A DNA stretch of 64,000 nt from Burkholderiaceae bacterium (GTDB lineage Bacteria; Pseudomonadota; Gammaproteobacteria; Burkholderiales; Burkholderiaceae_B): NCBI GenBank assembly GCA_021208885.1, contig JAJOJF010000030.1, positions 1 through 64,000 on the forward strand, in the 5' to 3' direction. A program made the translations under genes and the position numbers. Shown one piece after another: positions 1-8,905 of the stretch (the first letter of the stretch is position 1; each line of letters opens with the position of its first letter). The notes below the pieces were generated by a model. That model was not told where the DNA came from. It made no database searches and worked only from the letters and a program-made list of their open reading frames with translations.

Positions 1-113
1 AGCGCGAAGTCATGACGGTGGGCGACATGATGGGCGAGCTGGCCAAGCAGCGGGTGGCTGAGCGGGTTGCCCGGCGCAAAAAGTCAGGTCGTAATAAAGG
101 TGGGTTGCACTAG
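1..113 (+). CDS. 3' end of an unidentified gene
   Basis: An open frame enters from the left edge and stops at TAG 111-113, giving about 36 residues of a C-terminus. The tail is strongly basic (many Lys/Arg near the end) after a short amphipathic stretch with several Glu, Ala and Met. I do not recognise the family. It converges on the minus-strand gene ending at 235. The 121 bp between them show nothing I can name. Confidence 0.4.
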   Translation, partial: REVMTVGDMMGELAKQRVAERVARRKKSGRNKGGLH

Positions 114-234
114 GATTGTGTGGCAAGCGATGACTCAAGCCGCATCCCTGAGGTTCAAACTGGTTTTTTACCGGGATTGTTCGTCTGAGCGTCTTTTGCG
201 GCGGGATTGGGTTGTTTGATGGTGAGCTTGCTGG

Positions 235-588
235 TTAGCCCAGTAAGTTCACCCCCAACATTCTTGCCACTAGCGTCACCACCACAAAACATCCTATGGT
301 CACCAGCACCGAGACACCTAGTGCACCCCAGAAGCCGAACTTGCCAAAGAGCCACGGAAACATGAAGAACATGGGCAAGGTTGGTAGCACATACCAGAAG
401 GTGTAGAAGGCGTGGCTGGTAATCTTCTCATCAGGTTGTTTTTCAAAATAGAGCCATAGCAGTGTGAGGATGGTGATGGTGGGCAAAGCAGCAATAAAGC
501 TGCCAAGCCGGTCGCTACGTTTAGCGACTTCAGAAATCACCACCACCAGAAATGCTGTCGTTGCGTACTTAAAAATGAGCCAGCCCAT
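235..588 (-). CDS. DUF3147-like small membrane protein
   Basis: About 117 residues with four hydrophobic segments. The N-terminal part carries the SEVAKRSDRLGSFIAALP-type signature that I associate with DUF3147 inner-membrane proteins. Biochemical function is unknown for the family. The start at 588 is chosen because AAGGAA lies just upstream at proper spacing and the protein then has the usual family length; the frame stays open for 23 more codons upstream that look like noise. It lies downstream of a HupE/UreJ and transmembrane-anchor pair, a neighbourhood I associate with metal-efflux loci, but about 200 bp and a hairpin separate it from them. Confidence 0.7.
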   Translation of the reverse strand: MGWLIFKYATTAFLVVVISEVAKRSDRLGSFIAALPTITILTLLWLYFEKQPDEKITSHAFYTFWYVLPTLPMFFMFPWLFGKFGFWGALGVSVLVTIGCFVVVTLVARMLGVNLLG

Positions 589-707
589 GCCTAGTTCCTT
601 GCGACGTTTCAAAGCCTGTTGTGAATGTCCGCCAAGCCTGCTTTGCAGACTGCTCAACCTCTAAAACTGCCGCACGCTGCAAAGGCCGCACACGACGTCA
701 CACCTTA

Positions 708-740
708 GACTGGTTCAAACCTCGGCGATCTGAACCAGTC
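708..740. terminator. Perfect 10-bp hairpin between genes
   Basis: GACTGGTTCA and TGAACCAGTC form a perfect 10-bp stem with a 13-nt loop. It lies just after the end of the transmembrane-anchor gene (stop at 798, minus strand) and before the DUF3147 gene. No U-run follows on either strand, so termination is only a guess. It could also be a processing or mRNA-stability element. Confidence 0.4.
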
Positions 741-797
741 GATGTGGTTTGCGCCGATCATATGGCATGACTGCCGTGCCTAGCTGTCACAATACGA

Positions 798-1534
798 TCA
801 AATCACGCGTTTCAGTTCAATGTAGTCACCGCTCGTTTTTAGCGTGACGGTCACATCAGACTTGGTGCGATTGCGCCAGAACCAGCCGTGATTGCCCTCA
901 AAAGCAGCTTCGAGTATGCCCTCGCCACTTGGCACGCCGCGGCCTTTTTCATAGGTAATAGAGCGGCCACCGCCGTCTCCATGGGTGTCAAAGTTAACCA
1001 CTGCACCGTTGGCGGTCCAACTGTAGTTGCTTTGGCACCGGCTTTCATGACCAGCTTGATTTCAGCACCTTGCCCAGGTTTTAGCGTAAAGCTAATCTCG
1101 TCTGATTTGCCCACGGGTGCTGCGGGTTTGTCGGGATTGGCGGGCTGTGTGGCAGCCTGTGCGATAGGTGGTGTCGGTGTCACTGCAGGTGCCACCGCTA
1201 CCGCAGCTGGTTCACCTGCGCTTGGCGGTGTCACGGGGGTCATTGACTGTGCTATCGCTGTGGGCGCTGCCGTTGTGGGTGCCGTCGAAGATGCGGTATC
1301 AACGGCCTGAGCTTTGGCGTCTGCCTCGGCCTCAGCAGCAAGCTGCATCTTGATTTCGCCCATTTGGGTCAGCCCGAGCTTTGCGCCGATGCCTGTCGGA
1401 TCGATGGCATATTCCGACGGCAAAACAATGGTCACCAGGATGATGATCGCTGAAATCAGCGCGACGATGGTTGAGCGCAAGAGCTTGCCAGAGCTTGGCA
1501 GCTCCGCGCGGCTCGGCAGTTGTGCGTTATACAT
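798..1534 (-). pseudogene. Transmembrane anchor protein, one frameshift
   Basis: The N-terminal part (from 1534) has a short cytoplasmic segment, one membrane helix (about residues 20-40), then a long Ala/Pro/Thr-rich periplasmic linker and a conserved domain beginning FTLKPGQGAEIKLVMKAGAK. Near 1029-1036 the frame must shift for homology to continue: the next frame reads NYSWTANGAVVNFDTHGD and then the family's conserved GNHGWFWRN and SGDYIELKRVI ending at 798. One missing base in the GCAACTAC region explains it. Left unshifted, the first frame runs to 851 with a nonsense tail. The proteins I recall under this name sit next to HupE/UreJ in metal-resistance loci, and it starts 2 bp after the HupE-like gene here. 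Recent mutation and a sequencing error cannot be told apart from sequence alone. Confidence 0.75.
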
Positions 1535-1536
1535 GG

Positions 1537-2268
1537 TTAGCTTCCTTGTGAAACGTAGTAGCCAGCAATTTGATAGCCCATGAGAATGAAGCCAGCACTC
1601 ATCATGACGACATTGGCGCTGTAGGCATGCTTAAAAAAGCCGACTGTACGCCGCCAGTAGCCCATGACGATCAGAATGGCACTCAGTGCTAGTAGTTGGC
1701 CAATCTCAACGCCCACATTAAAGGCTAAGAGGTTAGGCACCAAGCCGTCAGATGAGATGTTGTATTCAATGATCTTGGTAGACAAACCAAAGCCATGGAA
1801 CAGGCCAAAGATGAAGGTTGCGGCTTTTGGGTCGGGTTGGAATCCAAACCAACGTTGGTAAGCCCCGAGGTTGTCGAGCGCCTTGTAAACAACCGACAGA
1901 CCAATGATGGCGTCAATGATGTAGCTATTGATGCCGATGTTGAAATAAACGCCTAGCAGCATGGTCGTAGAGTGCCCCACTGCAAATAGCGTCACGTAGA
2001 GCGCCACATGCTGCAGCCGATACAGAAAAAACACCACGCCTAACAAAAACAGAATGTGGTCGTAGCCAGTCACCATGTGCTTGGCGCCCAGGTAAACGAA
2101 GGGCAGCAAATGTACCCCGCTGATTTCCTGGATATAACCTTTGTCGCCTTGGGCAACGGCGTGGGCAAACACAGGCTCGGCCGCCAGCGCAGTGAGTGCC
2201 AGAATCCCGAGCAGTGCAAGCCAGGCAACGCTTTTGGTGTGGCTTGGTAACCAAATGCCTTTGGTCAT
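1537..2268 (-). CDS. HupE/UreJ family membrane protein
   Basis: 243 residues: a cleavable or anchoring hydrophobic N-terminus ending near AEPVFAHA, then six or so membrane segments. The signature GYDHILFLLGVVFF with nearby His residues, plus GLFHGFGLS further on, matches the HupE/UreJ-2 type (nickel/cobalt-permease-like proteins of uncertain substrate). The protein would sit in the inner membrane. The next gene follows after 2 bp, so they are co-transcribed. The His-containing membrane motifs fit metal transport or handling, but the ion cannot be read from sequence. Confidence 0.82.
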   Translation of the reverse strand: MTKGIWLPSHTKSVAWLALLGILALTALAAEPVFAHAVAQGDKGYIQEISGVHLLPFVYLGAKHMVTGYDHILFLLGVVFFLYRLQHVALYVTLFAVGHSTTMLLGVYFNIGINSYIIDAIIGLSVVYKALDNLGAYQRWFGFQPDPKAATFIFGLFHGFGLSTKIIEYNISSDGLVPNLLAFNVGVEIGQLLALSAILIVMGYWRRTVGFFKHAYSANVVMMSAGFILMGYQIAGYYVSQGS

Positions 2269-2322
2269 AAAACCTCCGAACGGTTATTGGATTGGTTGAC
2301 CAAGTTTCGTGCTTGGTCACAG

Positions 2323-2805
2323 CTAGCGCACTAGCACTCCGGTCGGTGGCCGGTACAGAGAATCCAGTGTGGGGGGTGGCACAAGTAGTTCCACTAGAGC
2401 AATCCAGTGCGGCGCGGCTGTCAAGCCGGTCAAGAGAAAGCTCGGTGGCAAGTGTTGCGTTTCGTGAGAGTGATCAAACGGATTATGGTCGTGACCGTGA
2501 GATGGGACTAATTCGAGTTGGCTGTTTAACAAATCATCATGGCTGTGTCTATGGTCGTTGCTCTGATGATCACTGGAGATCACGACCATGTTTTCAATGA
2601 CTAGCCTACTTCCGTCGTGCAGTTTTTGTGGATGGTTGTGTTGTCCGTGGGTATGCGCGTGAGACGCCTTCGGCGTCGGCAATAAGGCAAGCAGACTAAT
2701 TACCAGCAAAGACACCAGCAGTTCACGTGCACGCCGGCGCTTCTTGCCCGTGAGTGCGTCACGGCGAGATGGTCTTTGAACAAATGCAAGATTTGCGTGT
2801 ATCAC
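2323..2805 (-). CDS. Histidine-rich exported metal-binding-like protein
   Basis: 160 residues from a GTG start. A basic stretch and a hydrophobic segment (about residues 27-48) form a secretion signal. The mature part is extremely rich in His and Asp (HTHGQHNH, HDDLL, HGHDHNPFDHSH), as in small periplasmic proteins beside metal-efflux operons such as CzcI-like proteins. The C-terminus ends in a Pro-rich segment with LDSLYRPP. It lies 54 bp upstream of the HupE-like gene on the same strand, so a shared transcript is likely. Binding of Zn, Ni, Co or Cu is inferred from composition only. Confidence 0.6.
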   Translation of the reverse strand: MIHANLAFVQRPSRRDALTGKKRRRARELLVSLLVISLLALLPTPKASHAHTHGQHNHPQKLHDGSRLVIENMVVISSDHQSNDHRHSHDDLLNSQLELVPSHGHDHNPFDHSHETQHLPPSFLLTGLTAAPHWIALVELLVPPPTLDSLYRPPTGVLVR

Positions 2806-3175
2806 GACGATGCTGTTGATTCAGTGCTAGCCATACTTTGAACTAACCGACGCTGATCATAGCAATGAAAGCCAGAGGCTAGATGGTATTGTCCGGGCAG
2901 ATGCCAGGCTATACGTGCCCCATGATGATCGGTCACCTTCAGTCGCTTTCGTCGCTCAATATTTTATGGATCAGAGAAAAAATCTACCGGTTGGCAGGCT
3001 GAAAAAGTCAGGCTTAATTCACGATCCTGATAGGTCGTTTCCCCGATCATCACAATAGAACCCCTCGATCATAGGTCACACCGTGATTCATGTTACGCAA
3101 GAATCAGAGCATGACGTCTAATCGCTTAGCGTGATCCCCTGGTGTCGGCAACTACGAATTATCCGTGTTTCCTGA
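2806..3175. other. Non-coding gap, 370 bp
   Basis: No credible gene on either strand. It must carry the promoter of the minus-strand His-rich gene (start 2805) and the 3' region of budA. The tetranucleotide GATC and the string GATCAT recur several times, but I see no clean palindrome or terminator. Confidence 0.4.
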
Positions 3176-4036
3176 CTACTGGGTGCGAGCCCCTTCAGCT
3201 TTGCCAAGCGCAGCGGTTGGGTCGCCAGACAGGTTAGCTGTCAGAAACGCAGGTGACTCGGGCAATGCCATCACCACTTCCTGCACATTCATGGATTGAA
3301 CCGATAGATTTGACGCCTTGATGCCCAGCACATGCCCGCCGTGTTGATGATCCTTTGTCAGTAAATGCAAGTGATACCCAGGGATGTTGAAGGTGCGAGC
3401 GAAACTCGGCGACCAGAATCCCATCAGGGTGCCCGGACAGTTCTCGAGCTTGAATTCAGCCTGGTGACTGGTTGCGGTCACCAGGTCAGTGCCTGGGTCA
3501 GCCCGGCAGGCAACGCGGTAGTGGATGGTTTCGAACACACCCTCGATGCGAAATCCCACAAACAGATTCTCTGATGAGCGCAACGCATCGAGTTGTTTTA
3601 GTAGGTCTTCCCAGCTTGCCACTGTCTCGAGTAGCCGTGTCTGGTCAGCCGTAAACTCGGTGCAGACCCAAAACGGGGCTGTGGCACTGTCTGGTGGCTG
3701 TACGACACGACCGTCAGACAATGCTTGCCAAATCTGACCATCAAGCATCAGCCCTTCGCCATTGAGCTCATCGAACGTACCCAATCCAAAGTCACCATGG
3801 TTTTTTAGGTCGCCGACAGTGACGCAGCCCTGGTAGACGCCTTGCACCAAGGCGTTAGCGGTGGAGACTTGATAGATCGTATGATGATCAACGCCAAGCA
3901 GGTTGGCCAAGGCGCGCTGTAGGGTGTGACTAGCGGTCTCGCCGGTGTTTGCACAGTGCGCTTTAAGCGCTGCATAGAGCGTCTCGGACAAGTGGCTGTG
4001 AACGACTTGGCCACTTGGTGCTTTGTGTGGTTTCAT
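3176..4036 (-). CDS. budA: Alpha-acetolactate decarboxylase with N-terminal RHH-like extension
   Basis: 286 residues. From about residue 55 it follows the acetolactate decarboxylase family (IYQVSTANALVQGVYQG, HGDFGLGTFDELNGE, PGTLMGFWSP, GYHLHLLTKDHQHGGHV). The His residues of the last motif are the known zinc ligands of the family. It converts 2-acetolactate to acetoin in the cytoplasm. It lies 4 bp downstream of acetolactate synthase, forming a catabolic acetoin operon. Residues 1-50 are an extension absent from Bacillus AlsD; SHLSETLYAALKAHC followed by an amphipathic helix resembles a ribbon-helix-helix segment. Whether it binds DNA is not known. Confidence 0.92.
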   Translation of the reverse strand: MKPHKAPSGQVVHSHLSETLYAALKAHCANTGETASHTLQRALANLLGVDHHTIYQVSTANALVQGVYQGCVTVGDLKNHGDFGLGTFDELNGEGLMLDGQIWQALSDGRVVQPPDSATAPFWVCTEFTADQTRLLETVASWEDLLKQLDALRSSENLFVGFRIEGVFETIHYRVACRADPGTDLVTATSHQAEFKLENCPGTLMGFWSPSFARTFNIPGYHLHLLTKDHQHGGHVLGIKASNLSVQSMNVQEVVMALPESPAFLTANLSGDPTAALGKAEGARTQ

Positions 4037-4040
4037 GATG

Positions 4041-5714
4041 TCAGTTCAGAAAGCTTTGGTGGACATCCTGCATGAGCCGCATATTGTGGCTATAGTTGAC
4101 AGGCACGTTAATGAGCACTGGCACATCCGCCTCGAATGCTTTGGCCAGTACTTCTGGTAATTGGTCTGGAGACTTGATGTCGTAGCCAACGCAACCAAAG
4201 GCTTGTGCAAACTTGACGACATCGTAATCACCAAGATCCACGCCTGCCGTTTCACCATAATGTGCGTCTTCCTGAAATGCGACCATGTCATAGGACCGAC
4301 TATTCCAGACGATATGAACAAACCTCGCGCCCACTCGCACGGCTGTCTCAAGCTCGGTGGCAGTAAACAAAAACCCGCCATCGCCTGACGAGGACAAGAT
4401 GCGTGCGTCCGGGTACAAGAGGCTTAGCGCAATTGCCCAGGGAATCGACACGCCAAGTGTTTGTTGCCCATTGCTCACCAGCATTTGTCGGGCGTTGTCA
4501 CTGGCGCAATAACGATTCATCCAGATGTAATTCGAGCCAACGTCAATCGCCACGTGTGTCTCTGGCGTGATGACTTTGCGCAGTTCGTGCACCAGACGCA
4601 ACGGCTGCACCGGAAACTGGTTCATGGATGTTGCTTCGTTAAGCGTGGCCTGCACTTCGGCAAACGATGCCCGGGCAGCGTTGACGAACGTTGCATCGAT
4701 ATTGCAGTGAACTGACGGAGTCAGTAGGTCAAGGGTGGCTGAAATATCCCCGATGAGCTCGGCGGCAGGCAAATAAGCGTGGTCCTGGTCGGGTGCAATG
4801 GCATCAATACAGATGATTGGGCGCTTGCCGTTGGTGTTCCAAATGGAGGGGTCGTATTCAATCGCATCAAAACCAATGGTTACCACGCAATCAGCCTGAT
4901 CAAGCAACTTGTCAGCAGGCTGGTTGCGAAACAAGCCGATACGGCCAGCATAGGGTGATCCGCCAGAGCGCTCAACCCAGGCGCCAGCTCCCTGGAATGT
5001 TGAGACATAAGGGATACCGGTAGCCCGCAAGAAATTGACCAGCGCATGGCGGCTGGCCTGGCCAGAGGATTGCATGCCCAAGATGGCGACCGGCCGCTGG
5101 CTACTGGACAGAATCTTTGCGGCTAGCTCTATCGAAGCATGGGCAGCTGGCCCCTGCAGCAAGGCTTGGCCCCAGTTGCCAGTCGTATCCCCCGGAAAAT
5201 CTGCCAAGCCAATGTCTTTTGGCAATGACAAAAACGCCGCACCAGGTCGACCACTTTCCGCCTCGCGAATGGCTTTGCCCAGCAATTCGTCGACATTGAG
5301 CGGACTCAGAACCTCCGCAGAAAACTTGGTTGCTGGTCGCATCAGTTCCGTCGCGTCCAGAGACTGGTGTGTTTTTTTCAGACGCTCGGCCACCGGTACT
5401 TCGCCGCCGATGGCCAGCACGGGATCGCCTTCGCTCGTGGCGGTGGCCAGTCCGGTAACCAAGTTAGTCACGCCAGGGCCAGAGGTCGCGATGCAAACGC
5501 CCACTTTGCCAGTCACGCGTCCAAATGCTGCTGCCATGAAAGCGGCGTTTTGTTCATGCCGACATAGAACGAGCTTGATGCTCGAGTGCTTGATCGCCAC
5601 AAACAGGCTGTCAATCTTGGCGCCTGGAATGCCAAAGATATGGGTTACGCCGTGGGCTTCGAGCATTCGAACGATGGCGTTGGCACAGTTCTTGGGGTTG
5701 TTGGGTTCGGTCAT
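4041..5714 (-). CDS. alsS: Catabolic acetolactate synthase
   Basis: 557 residues, the length of catabolic AlsS/BudB enzymes that work without a regulatory subunit. It condenses two pyruvates to 2-acetolactate using thiamine diphosphate. Visible hallmarks: the ThDP-activating Glu in CRHEQNAAF (Glu54), SGPGVTNLVTGLATA, and the C-terminal cofactor motif SGDGGFLFTATELETAV ending near WNSRSYDMV. It precedes budA by 4 bp, so the two enzymes yield acetoin from pyruvate. No LysR-type AlsR gene is adjacent. A promoter must lie in 5715-5934. Closeness to AlsS rather than anabolic IlvB rests on these motifs and on the partner gene. Confidence 0.93.
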   Translation of the reverse strand: MTEPNNPKNCANAIVRMLEAHGVTHIFGIPGAKIDSLFVAIKHSSIKLVLCRHEQNAAFMAAAFGRVTGKVGVCIATSGPGVTNLVTGLATATSEGDPVLAIGGEVPVAERLKKTHQSLDATELMRPATKFSAEVLSPLNVDELLGKAIREAESGRPGAAFLSLPKDIGLADFPGDTTGNWGQALLQGPAAHASIELAAKILSSSQRPVAILGMQSSGQASRHALVNFLRATGIPYVSTFQGAGAWVERSGGSPYAGRIGLFRNQPADKLLDQADCVVTIGFDAIEYDPSIWNTNGKRPIICIDAIAPDQDHAYLPAAELIGDISATLDLLTPSVHCNIDATFVNAARASFAEVQATLNEATSMNQFPVQPLRLVHELRKVITPETHVAIDVGSNYIWMNRYCASDNARQMLVSNGQQTLGVSIPWAIALSLLYPDARILSSSGDGGFLFTATELETAVRVGARFVHIVWNSRSYDMVAFQEDAHYGETAGVDLGDYDVVKFAQAFGCVGYDIKSPDQLPEVLAKAFEADVPVLINVPVNYSHNMRLMQDVHQSFLN

Positions 5715-5934
5715 GGGTTCTGTGAGGACTTGGTGGATCTATGGGTTCAATGTCTGGTCGACAGTGAAGTGAGAGTGCAACGAAAGCTAAAGCAAAAGTT
5801 CTTTGGGCAGTATGCAGCGTATCCCGAGATGGATATTGAAGATAACTAATGCGTGATTGGAAATAGAGTTTGGATATTACCGCTTTGTTTGACAAGCTAC
5901 CTTTCTAATACTTACGTGTGTTGACGGTTTGTAT

Positions 5935-8712
5935 CTAAGTGAATTTCGGTATTTTGTTTGTAAGGCGTTTATATCCTTCATTGACCAAGACCAGCGACAA
6001 GGCAAGAGTCAGCATGGCACTCCATTCCTGCCAGGTAATTGGGTGCAGGCCGAGTACCTCACTGAAGCCCGGGGTGTAGATGGCAGCCACATGCACGAGT
6101 TGTGCGCCGATCACACCAAAGAACAAGAGTTTGTTTCGAAGCGGGTTCATCGTGAACACCGACTGGGTTTCAGAGCGGCTGTTAAAGGCTTGCAGGTTTT
6201 CAAATATGACCATGAGCAGCAGCACCAGGTTGCGTGCACCATCGACACTCCAGCCAGACGCGAGCAACCAGTAGTAGGCACCAAACGCCACTGTCCCCAT
6301 CGTCATGGCTGACAGCAGTACCCGTTGCAGCATGACTCGGTCAAACACACCCTGGTTCGGTGGGCGTGGGCGCTGTTTAAGTTCATTGCCCTCGGCTGGC
6401 TCGAATGCAAGAGCCACATCCTGAATCCCATTGGTCACCAGATTAAGCCATAGCAGTTGCACAGCCAGCAGGGGCAGGGGCAGACCCGCCAAAAGTGCGA
6501 ATACAAACAGGATGACTTCAGCGCCACCGGTTGAAATCAGCAGAAAAATTACCTTCCTGACATTGGCATAGGCCACACGGCCTTGTTCAATGCCTGCTAC
6601 GATCGAAGAAAAATTGTCATCGGTAATGACAATGTCCGAGGTCTCTTTGGCGACATCGGTGCCGCGCATGCCCATGGCCACCCCGACTTGAGCAGCCTTT
6701 AACGCAGGTGCATCGTTAGCACCGTCGCCAGTAACGGCTACAAAATGTCCTTGTCGTTGCAGTGATTCGACGATTTGCAGTTTCTGTTGTGGCTCGACTC
6801 GCGCAAATACCCGAGCACCGCGACATAATGCATCGAATTGGTTCTGGCTAGCATCGGCTGCCTCTTTCAGTTGCGTACCGGTGACGACATCGTCTGGCTT
6901 ATCAGCAAATCCGACTTCTCGGGCAATTGCCAACGCCGTTTGCGGATGATCACCAGTGATCATGGCCACGGTGATGCCGGCAGCACGACAATTGGCCACT
7001 GCCACAGCAGCCTCGGGCCTCGGTGGGTCACTCATGGCAACTAGCCCGACGAGACAAAGCCCTTGCAGTTCAGCCGTGGTTAGCTCACGCTCGGACATTG
7101 AGCCGTTGTCGCGGGCAACTGATCCGCTAGCAGCCGCTAGCACCCGATAGCCTTCAGAGGCCAATTGATTGGCTTGCTCGATGATGGCAGCTGCATCAAC
7201 TGCAACCTCGCCATCAACGGTGATCATGCGGTCGCACATGGGCAGGAGCCGCTCGAGCGAGCCTTTGACAAAGATTCCTAGCTGCCCATCAACCCGGTTC
7301 AAGCTTGCCGCAAACTGCCGCGCTGACTCATAGGCGATGGTATCGAGTTCCGGGTAGTCCGCCAGACACTGCGCTTTGGTGACCCCCGCTTTGTGGGCCA
7401 GCACTAGCAAGGCAAGATCAACGCTGTCACCATGGCCGCTGAACTGGCCGTCACGTTGTGACAGTACGGCTTCATTAGGCAGTGCCATCGCTCGAACCAG
7501 AGACAGAATTAACTTTTGAGCCTTTGCCTGATCAACGTCACTGCCAATGACCACCTGGCCATCCGGTGCAAGTCCTTCACCCGTGACTTCCCAGGGATCT
7601 TGTCCAGGAAACTGGATTTGCCTGACGGTTAATTGATTGACTGTCAGGGTGCCGGTTTTGTCGGAAGCGATGTAAGTGCATGAACCGAGTGCCTCAACCG
7701 CGACCAGACGTCTGACGATGACACCTCGCTTGGCCATACGCTCCATGCCAACTGAGAGCGCCACGGTTAAGGCAACCGGCAGGCCTTCGGGGATGGCTGA
7801 CACCGCAAGGGCGACCGCCAACAGCAGCATCGAGGCGAGGCTCGCGCCCTGCGCCACTGAGACACCAACAAGCAGCATGCACACCAATCCGGTGGCGATG
7901 GTGATCCTTTGCGTGAACTTCTCCATGCGTACAATCAGCGGCGCTTTGGTCACCACGCGCCCAAGCACGGACGTGGCGATCTTGCCTAGTTCAGTGCTCA
8001 ATCCAGTGGCCGTGACTACGCCACGGCCACGTCCAGAGTTGACCAAGGAACCAGCAAACAGCATGTTGTCGCGGTCAGCTAGCGGCGTATCAGCCGCCAG
8101 AGGAAGCTTTGGATCTTTGTTGGCAGCCGCTGACTCACCGGTGAGCACCGACTCATCGACGCTTAAGTCATGCGCATCGATCAAACGCATGTCAGCAGGC
8201 ACCTTCGCACCTGATTCAACGAGCACGACATCACCCGGAACGAGCGCTCGGGCATCAACGTCAAACACCTCGCCGTTGCGCACCACCTGGGCTCGGCTGG
8301 CAGTCAGACTCTTTAATGCACGTGCTGATTGTTCTGCTCGGTATTCCTGGACGAGTCCAATGCCCGCATTGATCAACAGCACCACAAATATAAAAGCCGC
8401 GTCGCTAAACGCCTCGATGGCCACTGAGACGATACCGGCTAACAGCAGGACATAAATCAGGGGGCTTTTAAATTGCCGAATGAAGATGGTGGCAATGCTC
8501 GGGCTGAGTGCCTCGGGCAGCTGGTTGGGGCCAAATGTTTCTAGTCGGGCTTGTGCCTCTGGCTCATCAAGTCCGAGCGGGCTTGATTCAAGTGCAGCCA
8601 ACACGTGCTTGGCAGGTATGGTGTAGGGGTCAGCAGGGCAAGCTGCAGGTGACGGTGCCAGATCTGAGCTGGCAGGATCAACTGATTTGGTGGGCTGCTT
8701 CATTTCTGACAA
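5935..8712 (-). CDS. P-type ATPase, Ca2+/SERCA-like (P2 type)
   Basis: 925 residues with the complete P-type ATPase order: N-terminal cation-ATPase domain (about 35-90), first helices, actuator domain with TGES (191-194), PEGLP in the ion-path helix (308-312), phosphorylated Asp351 in DKTGTLT, a nucleotide-binding domain, the hinge TGDGANDAPALKAA, and six C-terminal membrane helices. It pumps a cation across the inner membrane at the cost of ATP. The layout and PEGLP resemble bacterial Ca2+- or Na+-type P2 pumps rather than heavy-metal P1B pumps, which would carry CPC. The ion is not resolved. It is monocistronic and divergent from cbpA. Confidence 0.9.
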   Translation of the reverse strand: MSEMKQPTKSVDPASSDLAPSPAACPADPYTIPAKHVLAALESSPLGLDEPEAQARLETFGPNQLPEALSPSIATIFIRQFKSPLIYVLLLAGIVSVAIEAFSDAAFIFVVLLINAGIGLVQEYRAEQSARALKSLTASRAQVVRNGEVFDVDARALVPGDVVLVESGAKVPADMRLIDAHDLSVDESVLTGESAAANKDPKLPLAADTPLADRDNMLFAGSLVNSGRGRGVVTATGLSTELGKIATSVLGRVVTKAPLIVRMEKFTQRITIATGLVCMLLVGVSVAQGASLASMLLLAVALAVSAIPEGLPVALTVALSVGMERMAKRGVIVRRLVAVEALGSCTYIASDKTGTLTVNQLTVRQIQFPGQDPWEVTGEGLAPDGQVVIGSDVDQAKAQKLILSLVRAMALPNEAVLSQRDGQFSGHGDSVDLALLVLAHKAGVTKAQCLADYPELDTIAYESARQFAASLNRVDGQLGIFVKGSLERLLPMCDRMITVDGEVAVDAAAIIEQANQLASEGYRVLAAASGSVARDNGSMSERELTTAELQGLCLVGLVAMSDPPRPEAAVAVANCRAAGITVAMITGDHPQTALAIAREVGFADKPDDVVTGTQLKEAADASQNQFDALCRGARVFARVEPQQKLQIVESLQRQGHFVAVTGDGANDAPALKAAQVGVAMGMRGTDVAKETSDIVITDDNFSSIVAGIEQGRVAYANVRKVIFLLISTGGAEVILFVFALLAGLPLPLLAVQLLWLNLVTNGIQDVALAFEPAEGNELKQRPRPPNQGVFDRVMLQRVLLSAMTMGTVAFGAYYWLLASGWSVDGARNLVLLLMVIFENLQAFNSRSETQSVFTMNPLRNKLLFFGVIGAQLVHVAAIYTPGFSEVLGLHPITWQEWSAMLTLALSLVLVNEGYKRLTNKIPKFT

Positions 8713-8905
8713 GGTGGCGCTGAACTTTTAGGTCGGGAACCGGGTTGGTAACTAGCCTGGCAAATGTGGTTGCTACGTTAGCTACCAATGTAACGCAGGC
8801 AGGCAAATGCATGATGCAGCCGATTAGATTGAGCAAGCAACTACCTAATAACTCATGCTTGCCCTAAAATGAATCGAGTAATCACCTCAAACGCACAAGG
8901 TACGC

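Noticed and set aside
5035-5772. Long plus-strand open frame antisense to acetolactate synthase
   Set aside because: Codons mirror alsS; no domain or ribosome-binding site.
7676-8455. 259-codon plus-strand frame antisense to the P-type ATPase
   Set aside because: Low-complexity Ser/Thr/Ala text typical of an antisense shadow; ATPase motifs on the other strand are complete.
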